A stretch of 64,000 bases of DNA from Solibacillus sp. FSL R7-0668 (GTDB lineage: Bacteria; Bacillota; Bacilli; Bacillales_A; Planococcaceae), in the NCBI RefSeq assembly GCF_038006205.1, contig NZ_JBBOUU010000001.1, forward strand, positions 870,001 through 934,000. The letters run 5' to 3'. The position numbers and the translations under genes were made by a program. Of the stretch, positions 16,118-25,712 are shown one piece after another. Below the pieces are notes generated by a model. It did not search any database. It was not told the origin of the DNA and was given only the letters and a program-made list of their open reading frames with translations. The stretch's first letter is position 1. Each line of letters opens with the position of its first letter.

Positions 16118-19100
16118 ATGAGAACGATTAAAAAGATTTTAGTAGCAAACCGGGGAGAAATTGCCATTCGTATTTTACGCGCATGTAATGAATTGCACAT
16201 TAACACCGTAGCAATTTATTCACGCGAGGATAGCGGCTCCTACCACCGTTATAAGGCAGATGAAGCGTACATTATAGGGGTAGGTAAAAAACCAATTGAT
16301 GCCTACTTAGATATTGAGGGCATCATTAAAATTGCAAAAGAGGCCAATGTTGATGCGATTCATCCAGGTTATGGATTTTTAGCAGAAAACGTTCAATTTG
16401 CACGTCGCTGTGAAGAGGAAGGGATTCAATTTATCGGGCCAACTTCACATCATTTAGATATGTTTGGCGATAAAGTAAAAGCGCGTGAGCAAGCGATTGC
16501 AGCAGAAATTCCAGTAATTCCAGGAACAGATGGTCCGGTAGCAAGCTTAGAAGAAGTGCAAACATTTGGTGCTACACATGGCTATCCAATCATGATTAAA
16601 GCAGCACTTGGTGGTGGGGGACGAGGCATGCGTCTTGTGCATTCAGCTGACACGGTTCAAGATGCCTATGACCGTGCAAAGTCTGAAGCCAAGGCAGCAT
16701 TCGGCTCGGATGAAGTGTATGTGGAAAAGGCAATTATTAAGCCGAAGCATATCGAAGTTCAAATTATTGGTGACACACATGACAATATTGTGCATTTATA
16801 TGAGCGAGATTGTTCGATTCAGCGCCGTCACCAAAAGGTAGTTGAAATCGCGCCATCTAACTCCATTTCTGCTGATTTGCGTAATCGCATTTGTAATGCA
16901 GCTGTTAAGTTAATGAAAAATGTGGGCTATATCAATGCGGGTACGGTTGAATTTTTAGTAGCAGGCGATGAATTTTATTTCATCGAGGTTAATCCACGTA
17001 TTCAAGTGGAACATACGATTACTGAAATGATTACAGGCATCGATATTGTGCATGCGCAAATTAAAGTAGCACAAGGGGAAGACATCCATTCAGAGGCAGT
17101 AGGAATTCCAACGCAGGACAAAATTCCTTTATTCGGATATGCCATTCAATCACGTGTGACAACAGAAGATCCAGCAAATGATTTCATGCCAGACACTGGA
17201 AAGTTAATGGTATACCGTTCAAGCGGAGGCTTTGGGGTACGCCTAGACGCAGGGAACGGTTTCCAAGGAGCAGTTGTAACACCATATTACGATTCTTTAC
17301 TCGTGAAAATTTCGACTTGGGGTATGACATTTGCAGAAGCCGCTGCCAAAATGGACCGCAATTTACGCGAATTCCGTATTCGTGGTGTGAAAACAAATAT
17401 TCCGTTTTTAGAAAATGTTGTATTGCATGAAAAGTTTTTAACAGGTGCCTTTGATACTAGCCTTATCGATTCAACGCCTGAATTATTTGAGTTTCCTGAG
17501 CGAAAAGACCGTGGTACAAAGCTATTAAATTATATTGGCAATGTCACATTAAACGGTTTCCCAGGAGTAGAAAAGCGCACGAAGCCCATCTTTGTACAGC
17601 CAGATAAGCCAAAAATCGATTTGCTAACGGCTCCATTAAGTGGAACAAAGCAAATTTTAGATGCGCAAGGTGCAGATGGATTAGTGAAATGGGTGAAAGA
17701 GCAAAAGGATGTACTGTTAACGGATACAACTTTCCGTGATGCGCATCAATCGCTGCTTGCTACACGTGTCCGCTCACAGGATATGTTCCAAATTGCTGAT
17801 GAAACCGCACGTCTCATGCATAACTACTTCTCGCTAGAAATGTGGGGGGGTGCGACATTTGACGTAGCCTACCGCTTCTTGAAGGAAGATCCATGGGCAC
17901 GACTGGAAAAATTACGCGAACAAGTACCAAATGTATTATTCCAAATGCTGTTACGTGGGGCCAATGCAGTTGGTTACACAAACTATCCGGATAATTTAAT
18001 TCGTGAATTTATCCAGCAATCAGCGGCATCAGGGGTGGATGTATTCCGTATTTTCGACTCGCTAAACTGGATTAAAGGAATGGAAGTAGCGATTGACGAG
18101 GCGCGTAATACAGGTAAAATTGCGGAAGCTGCGATTTGCTATACGGGTGATATATTAGATGACAGCCGAGCAAAATACACGGTGCAGTATTATAAAGAGA
18201 TGGCACGTGAATTAGAAGCAACAGGTGCCCATATTTTAGCGATTAAAGATATGGCTGGTTTATTAAAGCCACAAGCAGCCTACCGCTTAATTTCAGAGCT
18301 AAAAGATACTACGAGCTTACCAATTCATTTACACACACATGATACGAGCGGCAATGGGATTTACTTATATTCAAAAGCCATTGAAGCGGGCGTAGACATT
18401 ATTGATACAGCATTAGGTTCAATGGCAGGCTTAACATCACAGCCAAGCGCAAACTCATTGTACTATGCAATGAAGGGCTCTGAGCGTAATGTACGTGCAG
18501 ATATCGAAAACTTAGAAAAGTTATCCTACTATTGGGAAGATGTACGTAAATATTATGTAGATTTTGAAAGTGGTATGAATGCACCACATTCAGAAATTTA
18601 TGTGCACGAAATGCCAGGTGGTCAGTATAGTAACTTACAGCAGCAAGCAAAGGCAGTAGGGTTAGGTGACCGTTGGGATGAAGTGAAAACAATGTATTCG
18701 CGTGTCAACATGATGTTTGGCGATATCGTAAAAGTAACGCCTTCATCAAAAGTTGTAGGAGATATGGCATTGTTTATGGTGCAAAATAATTTAACAGAAG
18801 ACAATGTCATTGAACGCGGACAAGCAATCGACTTCCCAGAGTCTGTTATTGAGTTTTTCCAAGGCTATCTAGGACAACCACATGGCGGTTTCCCTAAAGA
18901 GCTACAAGCAGTGGTCTTAAAAGAGCGCGAAGCCATTACTGTCCGTCCAGGAGAGCTATTAGAACCGATTGATTTTGAAAAGCTATCGGCACAGTTAGAA
19001 GAAAAAATGGGCCGCACACCGACGAAAAAGGATGTTCTGGCATATGCCTTATACCCAAAAGTATTTGAACAATACGTGCAAGCTTCTGACCAATTTGGTG

Positions 19101-19552
19101 ATATTTCGGTGCTGGATACCCCAACGTTTTTATATGGCTTAAAGTTGGGTGAAGAAATTGAAGTCGAAATCGAAAAAGGAAAAACATTGATCATTAAGCT
19201 TGTGTCAATTGGTGAGCCGCAGCATGATGGTACACGTGTTATTTACTTTGAGATGAATGGTCAATCACGTGAGCTTGTTATTCAAGATTTAACGGTTGAA
19301 GTTGATGGCAGTATTGCACTGAAGGCGGATCTATCCAATCCAAACCAAATCGGAGCAACAATGCCAGGTACGGTATTAAAAGTTGTAGTGAATAAAGGAA
19401 GTAGCGTGAAACGTGGCGATCATTTATTAATTACCGAATCGATGAAGATGGAAACAACGGTACAAGCACCAAAAGACGGGATCGTTAAAGAGGTCTATGC
19501 GACAGCAGGCGATGCCATTTCGACAGGTGATTTATTAATCGAATTACAATAA
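16118..19552 (+). CDS. pycA: Pyruvate carboxylase
   Basis: A 1144-residue biotin enzyme that makes oxaloacetate from pyruvate, bicarbonate and ATP, refilling the citrate cycle. Domains in order: biotin carboxylase (ANRGEIAIRI at the start, the glycine-rich GGGGRGMR, EVNPRIQVEHT), carboxyltransferase (TDTTFRDAHQSLLATR with metal ligands, LHTHDTSG, then EMPGGQYSN), and the C-terminal biotinyl domain with biotinylated K1110 in ESMKMETT. The length is normal for the single-chain alpha4 form. The gene order ftsW-pycA-ctaA is that of B. subtilis. A long bidirectional terminator follows. Confidence 0.98.
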   Translation: MRTIKKILVANRGEIAIRILRACNELHINTVAIYSREDSGSYHRYKADEAYIIGVGKKPIDAYLDIEGIIKIAKEANVDAIHPGYGFLAENVQFARRCEEEGIQFIGPTSHHLDMFGDKVKAREQAIAAEIPVIPGTDGPVASLEEVQTFGATHGYPIMIKAALGGGGRGMRLVHSADTVQDAYDRAKSEAKAAFGSDEVYVEKAIIKPKHIEVQIIGDTHDNIVHLYERDCSIQRRHQKVVEIAPSNSISADLRNRICNAAVKLMKNVGYINAGTVEFLVAGDEFYFIEVNPRIQVEHTITEMITGIDIVHAQIKVAQGEDIHSEAVGIPTQDKIPLFGYAIQSRVTTEDPANDFMPDTGKLMVYRSSGGFGVRLDAGNGFQGAVVTPYYDSLLVKISTWGMTFAEAAAKMDRNLREFRIRGVKTNIPFLENVVLHEKFLTGAFDTSLIDSTPELFEFPERKDRGTKLLNYIGNVTLNGFPGVEKRTKPIFVQPDKPKIDLLTAPLSGTKQILDAQGADGLVKWVKEQKDVLLTDTTFRDAHQSLLATRVRSQDMFQIADETARLMHNYFSLEMWGGATFDVAYRFLKEDPWARLEKLREQVPNVLFQMLLRGANAVGYTNYPDNLIREFIQQSAASGVDVFRIFDSLNWIKGMEVAIDEARNTGKIAEAAICYTGDILDDSRAKYTVQYYKEMARELEATGAHILAIKDMAGLLKPQAAYRLISELKDTTSLPIHLHTHDTSGNGIYLYSKAIEAGVDIIDTALGSMAGLTSQPSANSLYYAMKGSERNVRADIENLEKLSYYWEDVRKYYVDFESGMNAPHSEIYVHEMPGGQYSNLQQQAKAVGLGDRWDEVKTMYSRVNMMFGDIVKVTPSSKVVGDMALFMVQNNLTEDNVIERGQAIDFPESVIEFFQGYLGQPHGGFPKELQAVVLKEREAITVRPGELLEPIDFEKLSAQLEEKMGRTPTKKDVLAYALYPKVFEQYVQASDQFGDISVLDTPTFLYGLKLGEEIEVEIEKGKTLIIKLVSIGEPQHDGTRVIYFEMNGQSRELVIQDLTVEVDGSIALKADLSNPNQIGATMPGTVLKVVVNKGSSVKRGDHLLITESMKMETTVQAPKDGIVKEVYATAGDAISTGDLLIELQ

Positions 19553-19555
19553 AGA

Positions 19556-19602
19556 AAAAAATCCTAATTCTCTTAGTCTAAGAGAATTAGGATTTTTTAT
19601 TT
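19556..19602. terminator. Bidirectional terminator between pycA and ctaA
   Basis: A perfect 16-bp stem AATCCTAATTCTCTTA with a GTC loop, flanked by A runs before and T runs after. It serves both convergent genes. Confidence 0.9.
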
Positions 19603-20508
19603 AGAACGTGAAACGAGTAAGATGAAATAGCATAATAAGCCGAATAGCAATGTAATAAGTAATGAGTGTAGTAATGAAACAAGTAAATGTAACTTAAATA
19701 GTACGACAAGCATGCCGGCTAGTACTTGCCCAATGACAAGTAACATGGCCGTAATCCAGCCCCAGAAAATGACGCGCTGCTCTTTATAATTGCGAACGAC
19801 ATAAACGGTAATATAAACCATCCAAATGACGAATAGTAGCACGGCAAATCGATGCCCCATTTGAACCCATTCATACATATTATAAGGAATTGCGAATGGT
19901 TCTTCGTTGCGACAGAATGGCCAATCTGGACAAACTAAACTGGAATCTGTATGACGAACAAGAGCGCCAGAGTACACAACGATATATGAATATAATGTAA
20001 CGCAGATTGTATGTATCTTTAATTTTTTACTCATGAAAATCCGGTCGGTATCGAATTTGGAATCTGCCTCAAACACGATAAACGTAAGTAACAGTACCGC
20101 TGCAAATGAAATTAACGAAATTCCAAAATGTAGCGCTAAGATGAAATCTCCTTGTCCCCACAGTACTTGTGCAGCTCCGATCAGCGCTTGAAGAATTAGG
20201 AAGAATAATGCCAAAAATCCTAAAAATTTCACTTCACGAATATGTCCAAGCGAACGCCATGTCCAAATGACTAAAATCAGAATGAAAATGGAAACAGAAC
20301 CTGTAACTAACCGATGCGAAAATTCTATTAAAACTTCTGTTGTAATTTCTTGAGGTATTAATGAGCCGTTACAATCTGGCCAATTTCGCCCGCAACCTAA
20401 ACCACTATCGGTTTTCGTAACGAGCGCCCCACCTTGCAGAATCAGCAACATGCCAAGCGTCGATAAAACACCAAACCATTTTAAAAATTTATTGTATTTT
20501 TGTTGCAT
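19597..20508 (-). CDS. ctaA: Haem A synthase CtaA
   Basis: An eight-helix membrane enzyme that oxidises the C8 methyl of haem O to make haem A for aa3/caa3 oxidases. The Bacillus-type cysteine pairs are present in both halves (GLGCGRNWPDCNG and LVCPDWPFC), along with haem-ligand histidines in FSHRLVTG, LHFGIS, MGHRFAVLL and LHSLL. The ATG at 20508 is chosen because AGGTGGG lies nine bases upstream; a TTG ten codons earlier lies within or before that site. The product has 303 residues. It is divergent from the ctaCDEFG genes, but haem O synthase (ctaB) is not between them. Confidence 0.95.
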   Translation of the reverse strand: MQQKYNKFLKWFGVLSTLGMLLILQGGALVTKTDSGLGCGRNWPDCNGSLIPQEITTEVLIEFSHRLVTGSVSIFILILVIWTWRSLGHIREVKFLGFLALFFLILQALIGAAQVLWGQGDFILALHFGISLISFAAVLLLTFIVFEADSKFDTDRIFMSKKLKIHTICVTLYSYIVVYSGALVRHTDSSLVCPDWPFCRNEEPFAIPYNMYEWVQMGHRFAVLLFVIWMVYITVYVVRNYKEQRVIFWGWITAMLLVIGQVLAGMLVVLFKLHLLVSLLHSLLITLLFGLLCYFILLVSRSK

Positions 20509-21426
20509 AAAGTTGAGCCCACCTACTTTAATATTCAACGTCGCTTATGAAAGCGTCTCTAGTTTCAAATGATAGCGAAAAAATGGCAAAAATACAACTT
20601 ATATCAAGGTTTCGCTCGAAATAGCACCCATTTTTTCACAAATTGTTCATAAATTCGTCTCCTATCCTTCACAAATATTGGCAGAAAATGAATTACTATA
20701 TATATATGTTGTTTTAGATTTCTAAGCGCTTCTAAATTTTTGAAATGCTGCTTTTTGAAATTTCACGAAACGTCTAGAAATCCGATACAAATTTAGATAT
20801 AGTTAATGGTAGCGGAATATGCTTACAAATTTGAAAGGAAAAGTAATAGTAAGGCGTGCAACCCTTGTAATAACGACTACTGTTTATTACATACCAAATA
20901 AATTCATGTGCATTTTCGTTTTACGCTGATTAAAATTGATTGTTCAATTTTAGTTAAAATAATCATGAAATGGGTAATTCATCTATATCGACTGCTTCAC
21001 GTAATGATACAAATCGAAGCATAGAGTAGGGAATGCGTACAAACTATTATTATTTGGAACTTCAATCACGATTATGAAGCTTTGTAAGCAATGGCATCGT
21101 TTGCTGCCATACATGTGGGGACTAGCAATTTGGCTAGCGTTTATGCTTCACTCGTTTTAGTAATATTGTAGATTTACAGATTTGATGGGGACTCGAATTT
21201 CTAGCACTGATTATTTTTTTGTAAGCTCGCTATCAATGGTAAATTTATAGGCGCATAATACTTTGTTGCAAATATTACGGACTAAACGCTAATCATTTTG
21301 AAGTGAGTGGCTTACGTATTGGAATTCTTTCTTTGGCAGTAGTTACTGCATAAGAATTCACATAAACATAACCGTAGTCCTGGTTACACATGAAAATACA
21401 ACAAAGAAAGAGGGGTTTATTAAGCT
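20509..21426. other. 918-bp intergenic region without a convincing gene
   Basis: This stretch separates ctaA from ctaC, where many Bacillales carry ctaB. I find no open frame longer than about 30 codons with a ribosome binding site, and none of the ctaB motifs such as the paired DxxxD blocks. It holds a weak cre-like palindrome TCTAAGCGCTTCTA (20721-20734, three mismatches), inverted repeats CTAGC-AATTTG-GCTAG (21122-21137) and GCAGTA-GT-TACTGC, and a 28-codon ORF (21074-21160) with an apolar end but no proper start signal. Regulatory sites for ctaA and ctaC must lie here; no clear sigma-A pair was found. Confidence 0.6.
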
Positions 21427-22497
21427 ATGATGAAAGGGCTTAAAAAATGGCGTTTATTCTCGCTATTAACAGTAATGACGGTTTTCCTTTCAGCATGTGG
21501 TGAAGAATATCTTTCGACGCTTCGCCCAGCAGGTCCGGTAGGTAAAGAGCAACTAAACATCTTATTATTAACTATTGTGATTATGGCATTAGTCGTAGTC
21601 GTAGTATCTACAATTTATTTAGTTGCTTTCTTTAAATTCCGTCGATCTAAATTAGGTGCTAATCATATGCCTAAGCAAGTAGAAGGAAGCCACACATTAG
21701 AAGTAATCTGGACAGTTATTCCAATTATTTTACTATTAATTATAGCTGTACCAACATTGAATTCTACTTACAAATTTGCAGATGTTGCTGCAATGGATGA
21801 AGTAGATGAAAATGGTAACAAAACAGCTCTTACAGTGAATGTAACAGCAAAATTATATTGGTGGGAGTTTGAATATCCAGATTTAGGTATTATTACTGCG
21901 CAAGAGCTAGTAGTACCAACTGGTGAAAAAGTATACTTCAACCTAATCGCTTCGGACGTTAAGCACTCCTTCTGGATCCCAGCAGCGGGCGGTAAGATGG
22001 ATACTAACGTTGATGGTATTAACAAATTCTATTTACAATTCGACAAAGAATCAGCTGATTTAAATGATGGAGAAGGCGTATTCTATGGTAAATGTGCTGA
22101 GTTATGTGGTCCTTCTCACGCATTAATGGACTTCAAAGTTAAAGCACTTGAGCCAGCAGCATTTGATGCATGGGTTGCATCAATGAAAGCAACAGAAGGT
22201 CAAACTGCAAGCGCAGAATCAGCTGATGTTGGGGAAGCGGCATTTGCAAACTCTTGCTTAGGATGTCACGCAGTATCAGCAGTAGCTGGTAATGGTATGG
22301 GTCCTAACTTAACAACATTCGGTGACCGTAACCGCTTAGCTGGTTTCATGGAGCACTCTGTTGAAGAAACAACAAACTGGATTATTGATCCTGAGAAGTA
22401 CAAACCAGGTAACACAATGACTGGTAAATATAATGTTACAGATGAAGAAGCAAAAGCAATTGCTGAATATTTAATGACATTATCTGTTGAAAAATAA
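21427..22497 (+). CDS. ctaC: Cytochrome caa3 oxidase subunit II with cytochrome c domain
   Basis: This 356-residue lipoprotein takes electrons through its own cytochrome c domain to the CuA centre. The lipobox LSAC places the lipidated Cys at residue 24. Two membrane helices follow (about 45-70 and 90-110). The CuA domain has the ligand set in VKHSFWIP and GKCAELCGPSHALM. The C-terminal haem c site is C277-L-G-C280-H281, with a distal Met in NTMTGKYN. This fusion defines the caa3 type. The ATG follows AAAGAGGGG. It heads ctaCDEF. Confidence 0.97.
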   Translation: MMKGLKKWRLFSLLTVMTVFLSACGEEYLSTLRPAGPVGKEQLNILLLTIVIMALVVVVVSTIYLVAFFKFRRSKLGANHMPKQVEGSHTLEVIWTVIPIILLLIIAVPTLNSTYKFADVAAMDEVDENGNKTALTVNVTAKLYWWEFEYPDLGIITAQELVVPTGEKVYFNLIASDVKHSFWIPAAGGKMDTNVDGINKFYLQFDKESADLNDGEGVFYGKCAELCGPSHALMDFKVKALEPAAFDAWVASMKATEGQTASAESADVGEAAFANSCLGCHAVSAVAGNGMGPNLTTFGDRNRLAGFMEHSVEETTNWIIDPEKYKPGNTMTGKYNVTDEEAKAIAEYLMTLSVEK

Positions 22498-22536
22498 TTT
22501 TAAAACAAGAGAGAAACTTTGAAGGAGGTTAAAGTT

Positions 22537-24477
22537 GTGAGCTCTGTTACACAGAAAAAGGGCTTTGGGGCACATGTATGGGACTATTTAACAACAGTCG
22601 ATCATAAAAAGATCGCGATTATGTATTTAGCTGCCGGTACATTGTTCTTCGCAATTGCAGGTTTTGAAGCGTTACTTATGCGTATTCAATTAATGTTCCC
22701 AGAAAGTACATTCATTTCTGCAGGCCTATTTAACGAATTATTAACAATGCACGGTACAACGATGCTATTCTTAGCAGCGACACCGATTATCTTTGCCTTT
22801 ATGAACGCCATCGTACCACTTCAAATTGGTGCACGTGACGTAGCGTTCCCATTCTTAAACTCACTAGGGTTCTGGTTATTCTTCCTTGGTGCGGTATTCC
22901 TTCACCTTTCATTCTTCCTAGGTGGAGCACCTGATGCAGGTTGGACATCATATGCATCATTATCTTTATATTCGCCAGGACATGGTATCGACTTCTATAT
23001 CCTTGGTTTACAAATTTCTGGTGCGGGTACGTTAATCTCTGGTATTAACTTTATCGTAACGATTATTACGATGCGTGCACCTGGTATGACGTTCATGCGT
23101 ATGCCATTATTCACTTGGACTACTTTAGTATCAAGTTCATTAATTTTATTCGCATTCCCTCCACTTACTGGTGGTTTATTCTTACTGTTAGTGGACCGTA
23201 TGTTCGGAGCAAACTTCTTCGACCATACAATGGGTGGTAACACAATTATTTGGGAGCATTTATTCTGGATCTTTGGTCACCCTGAAGTATATATTTTAGT
23301 ATTACCAGCATTCGGTTTATTCTCTGAGATTATTCCTGTATTTGCTCGTAAACGTTTATTCGGATATTCTTCAATGGTATTCGCAACAATTTTAATCGGT
23401 TTCTTAGGGTTCATGGTATGGGCTCACCACATGTTCACAGTTGGTTTAGGTGCTACTGCGAACGCAATCTTCGCTGTTGCAACAATGGCGATTGCCGTTC
23501 CTACAGGGATGAAAGTATTCAACTGGATTCTTACAATCTGGGGCGGTTCGATTAAAGTTACAGTACCAATGCTTTATGCACTTGGTTTCATCCCGTCATT
23601 CGTTGCGGGGGGAGTTACAGGGGTTATGCAAGCAACTGCGCCACTTGACTACCAATTACACGATTCTTACTTTATCGTAGCTCACTTCCACTACGTAATC
23701 GTAGGTGGTATCGTAACTGCGTTATTCGGTTCAGCTCACTTCTACTGGCCGATTATGTTTAACCGTGCGTTAAATCATAAACTGGGAGTCCTTACTTTCT
23801 GGATCTTCTTCATTGGTTTCCATTTAACGTTCTTCCTACAACATTTCTTAGGGTTAATGGGTATGCCACGTCGTGTATTTACATACATGGGCGGCCAAGG
23901 TTGGGATTTATTCAACTTCATCTCAACAATTGGTGCTATGATGATGGGTGTTGGGGTAATTTTATTAGTAGTCGATGTATTATTATCGATTAAATCAGAA
24001 CCAGTTAACAAACGTGATTACTGGGGCGATGGTCGTTCACTTGAGTGGGCAATCGAAACGCCACTACCATTCTATAACTTTAAACAAACACCACTTGTAC
24101 GCGGATTCGATCCTTATTGGATTGAAAAAGAGGAAGGTAACAAAGAAGGGATGGTTTATGCTGAGCCACTAGGCGAAATTCATATGCCAAACAACTCAAT
24201 CTTACCTTTACTTATGTCAATCGGAACATTCATCGCTGCATTCGGTGCTTTATACAGCCCATGGGGTGATCAAGTTCAAGCGGGTACAGCTACAGGTGCT
24301 TCACCAGCCGTATCACTAGCATTAATTATCGGTGGTTTAGGCTTAACAATTGGCTGTATGATTGCTCGTTCGTTCAAGGATGATCTTGGCTTCCATGTAA
24401 CAGTTGCTGAAGTTGAAGCAATTGAAGCAGATTTAGCTCACTACCGTGCAACTGGTAAAAAAGGGGGTAACAAGTAA
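22537..24477 (+). CDS. ctaD: Cytochrome caa3 oxidase subunit I
   Basis: The catalytic subunit, holding low-spin haem and the haem a3-CuB oxygen site, and pumping protons. Visible landmarks: TVDHKKIAIMYL at the start, NELLTMHGTTM (haem ligand His), WEHLFWIFGHPEVYIL with the CuB His and the cross-linked Tyr, VWAHHMFTVG (two more CuB His), and VAHFHYVIVGG (haem ligands). I place the start at the GTG at 22537, since AAGGAGG lies seven bases upstream and the protein then begins MSSVTQKKG; an in-frame TTG at 22519 precedes that site. About 646 residues. Confidence 0.96.
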   Translation: MSSVTQKKGFGAHVWDYLTTVDHKKIAIMYLAAGTLFFAIAGFEALLMRIQLMFPESTFISAGLFNELLTMHGTTMLFLAATPIIFAFMNAIVPLQIGARDVAFPFLNSLGFWLFFLGAVFLHLSFFLGGAPDAGWTSYASLSLYSPGHGIDFYILGLQISGAGTLISGINFIVTIITMRAPGMTFMRMPLFTWTTLVSSSLILFAFPPLTGGLFLLLVDRMFGANFFDHTMGGNTIIWEHLFWIFGHPEVYILVLPAFGLFSEIIPVFARKRLFGYSSMVFATILIGFLGFMVWAHHMFTVGLGATANAIFAVATMAIAVPTGMKVFNWILTIWGGSIKVTVPMLYALGFIPSFVAGGVTGVMQATAPLDYQLHDSYFIVAHFHYVIVGGIVTALFGSAHFYWPIMFNRALNHKLGVLTFWIFFIGFHLTFFLQHFLGLMGMPRRVFTYMGGQGWDLFNFISTIGAMMMGVGVILLVVDVLLSIKSEPVNKRDYWGDGRSLEWAIETPLPFYNFKQTPLVRGFDPYWIEKEEGNKEGMVYAEPLGEIHMPNNSILPLLMSIGTFIAAFGALYSPWGDQVQAGTATGASPAVSLALIIGGLGLTIGCMIARSFKDDLGFHVTVAEVEAIEADLAHYRATGKKGGNK

Positions 24478-25103
24478 TGGATATTAATCAAAAATTTACT
24501 CCACAAACTTGGCCAAAACACCCTGAACAAGCTACACAAGAAGGGAAAAACAAGTTAGTTGGTCTTTGGATTTTCCTAGCGTCAGATACAGTATTATTTG
24601 CGAGTGTGTTTGCTACATACATCGCATTAAAAGATCATGGTCCAGCAGGGATGGAGTTCGCTGCAAAAGACCTATATGAACTACCATTAGCATTTATTAT
24701 GACGATGTTATTATTAACATCTTCATTAACTTCTGTGTATGCAATGTACCATATGAAGAATTATAACTTTAACGGTGTTCGTACATGGATGGGAATTACA
24801 GTTCTTTTAGGTCTAGGCTTCCTATGCTTAGAAATTTATGAATTCCAGCATTACGTCCATATTGGATTTGGTTATACACAATCTGCATTCTCTTCTGCGT
24901 TCTTTACGCTTGTAGGGATGCACGGAATTCACGTTATTATTGGTTTAATTTGGATTTCAGGGTTAATCATCCGCAATAGCGGTCGAGGCCTTAACCTTTA
25001 CAACGCGCCGAAGTTCTTTGCAGCTTCATTATACTGGCACTTCATCGACGTTGTATGGGTATTCATCTTCACAGTAGTATATCTGATGGGAGTGTTGGGA
25101 TAA
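24477..25103 (+). CDS. ctaE: Cytochrome caa3 oxidase subunit III
   Basis: A 208-residue membrane subunit with about five helices. Family hallmarks are LVGLWIFLASDTVLFASVF near the N-terminus, FTLVGMHGIHVIIGL and the C-terminal YWHFIDVVWVFIFTVVYL. Its ATG overlaps the ctaD stop by one base (TAATG), with GGGGGTAAC upstream, indicating tight translational coupling. Confidence 0.96.
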   Translation: MDINQKFTPQTWPKHPEQATQEGKNKLVGLWIFLASDTVLFASVFATYIALKDHGPAGMEFAAKDLYELPLAFIMTMLLLTSSLTSVYAMYHMKNYNFNGVRTWMGITVLLGLGFLCLEIYEFQHYVHIGFGYTQSAFSSAFFTLVGMHGIHVIIGLIWISGLIIRNSGRGLNLYNAPKFFAASLYWHFIDVVWVFIFTVVYLMGVLG

Positions 25104-25450
25104 TGGCACACGGAACTCATGTAGAAGTACGTACTCAAGCTCAATACGAATATGACAAGGCTCAGTCTAAAGCTCATATGCGTAAACAAGTAGTAAACTT
25201 TGCGATCATGATTTTCTTAACATTTATCGCGTTTGCTTCTGTATTATCTGGCTTCGCGCCAACGTTCATCATTCCAGTGATTTTATTACTTGCTGGAATC
25301 CAAGTGGTATTACAACTTTATGCTTTCATGCACTTAGAAGACCGTTCAACACATATGGTTGGTGTGATTGAATTCTTTATTTGGAGTGCAGCCTTCATCG
25401 CGTTTACGTTCTTCCTTGCGTTTACAACAATCATTTGGTGGGGCAACTAA
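25103..25450 (+). CDS. ctaF: Cytochrome caa3 oxidase subunit IV
   Basis: A 115-residue small subunit with three membrane helices. The sequence QVVLQLYAFMHLEDR is the signature of bacterial COX subunit IV (CtaF/CyoD-type). The ATG at 25103 overlaps the ctaE stop by one base and follows GGGAGTG; a longer in-frame start at 25055 would lie inside ctaE. It ends the ctaCDEF run and is followed by a hairpin terminator; ctaG lies 262 bp further on. Confidence 0.93.
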   Translation: MAHGTHVEVRTQAQYEYDKAQSKAHMRKQVVNFAIMIFLTFIAFASVLSGFAPTFIIPVILLLAGIQVVLQLYAFMHLEDRSTHMVGVIEFFIWSAAFIAFTFFLAFTTIIWWGN

Positions 25451-25496
25451 GCAAAACAAACACGTCCTTAGCATGTGCTAAGGGCGTTTTGCTTGT
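25451..25496 (+). terminator. Terminator after ctaF
   Basis: Outer stem GCAAAAC/GTTTTGC and inner stem CCTTAGCA-TG-TGCTAAGG. The T tract is inside the outer arm (GTTTTGCTTG). Confidence 0.6.
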
Positions 25497-25517
25497 TGTA
25501 AAGGGGTTAGTTAATCG

Positions 25518-25587
25518 CTATTCGCATTGTAGCACGCCACATGGACGGGGCGTTTTACTCACTCGGAGTTGGGCGGGCGCGAATGCA
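25518..25587. repeat. Dispersed structured intergenic repeat, short copy
   Basis: Short relative of the element at 13522-13694. Bases 25535-25587 align gap-free with 13642-13694, sharing GCCACATGGACG, GGCGTTTT and GGGCGCGAAT. The left part CTATTCGC resembles the left border of the long copy, so about 100 bp of the interior is missing here. Confidence 0.6.
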
Positions 25588-25712
25588 ATTTCTTATTAAA
25601 CAAATACATAAAATACATGTTTGTTTTCAAGCAATTGTCATAGTTATTCCATTGAAGTTATAAATTTCCCATTCTATAATGAACATACTGATGTTTAAAG
25701 GAGCATGGTCAT

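Noticed and set aside
21074-21160. 28-codon ORF with an apolar end in the ctaA-ctaC gap, or a ctaB remnant
   Set aside because: It has no ribosome binding site at a usable distance, and none of the ctaB motifs could be read in any frame nearby.
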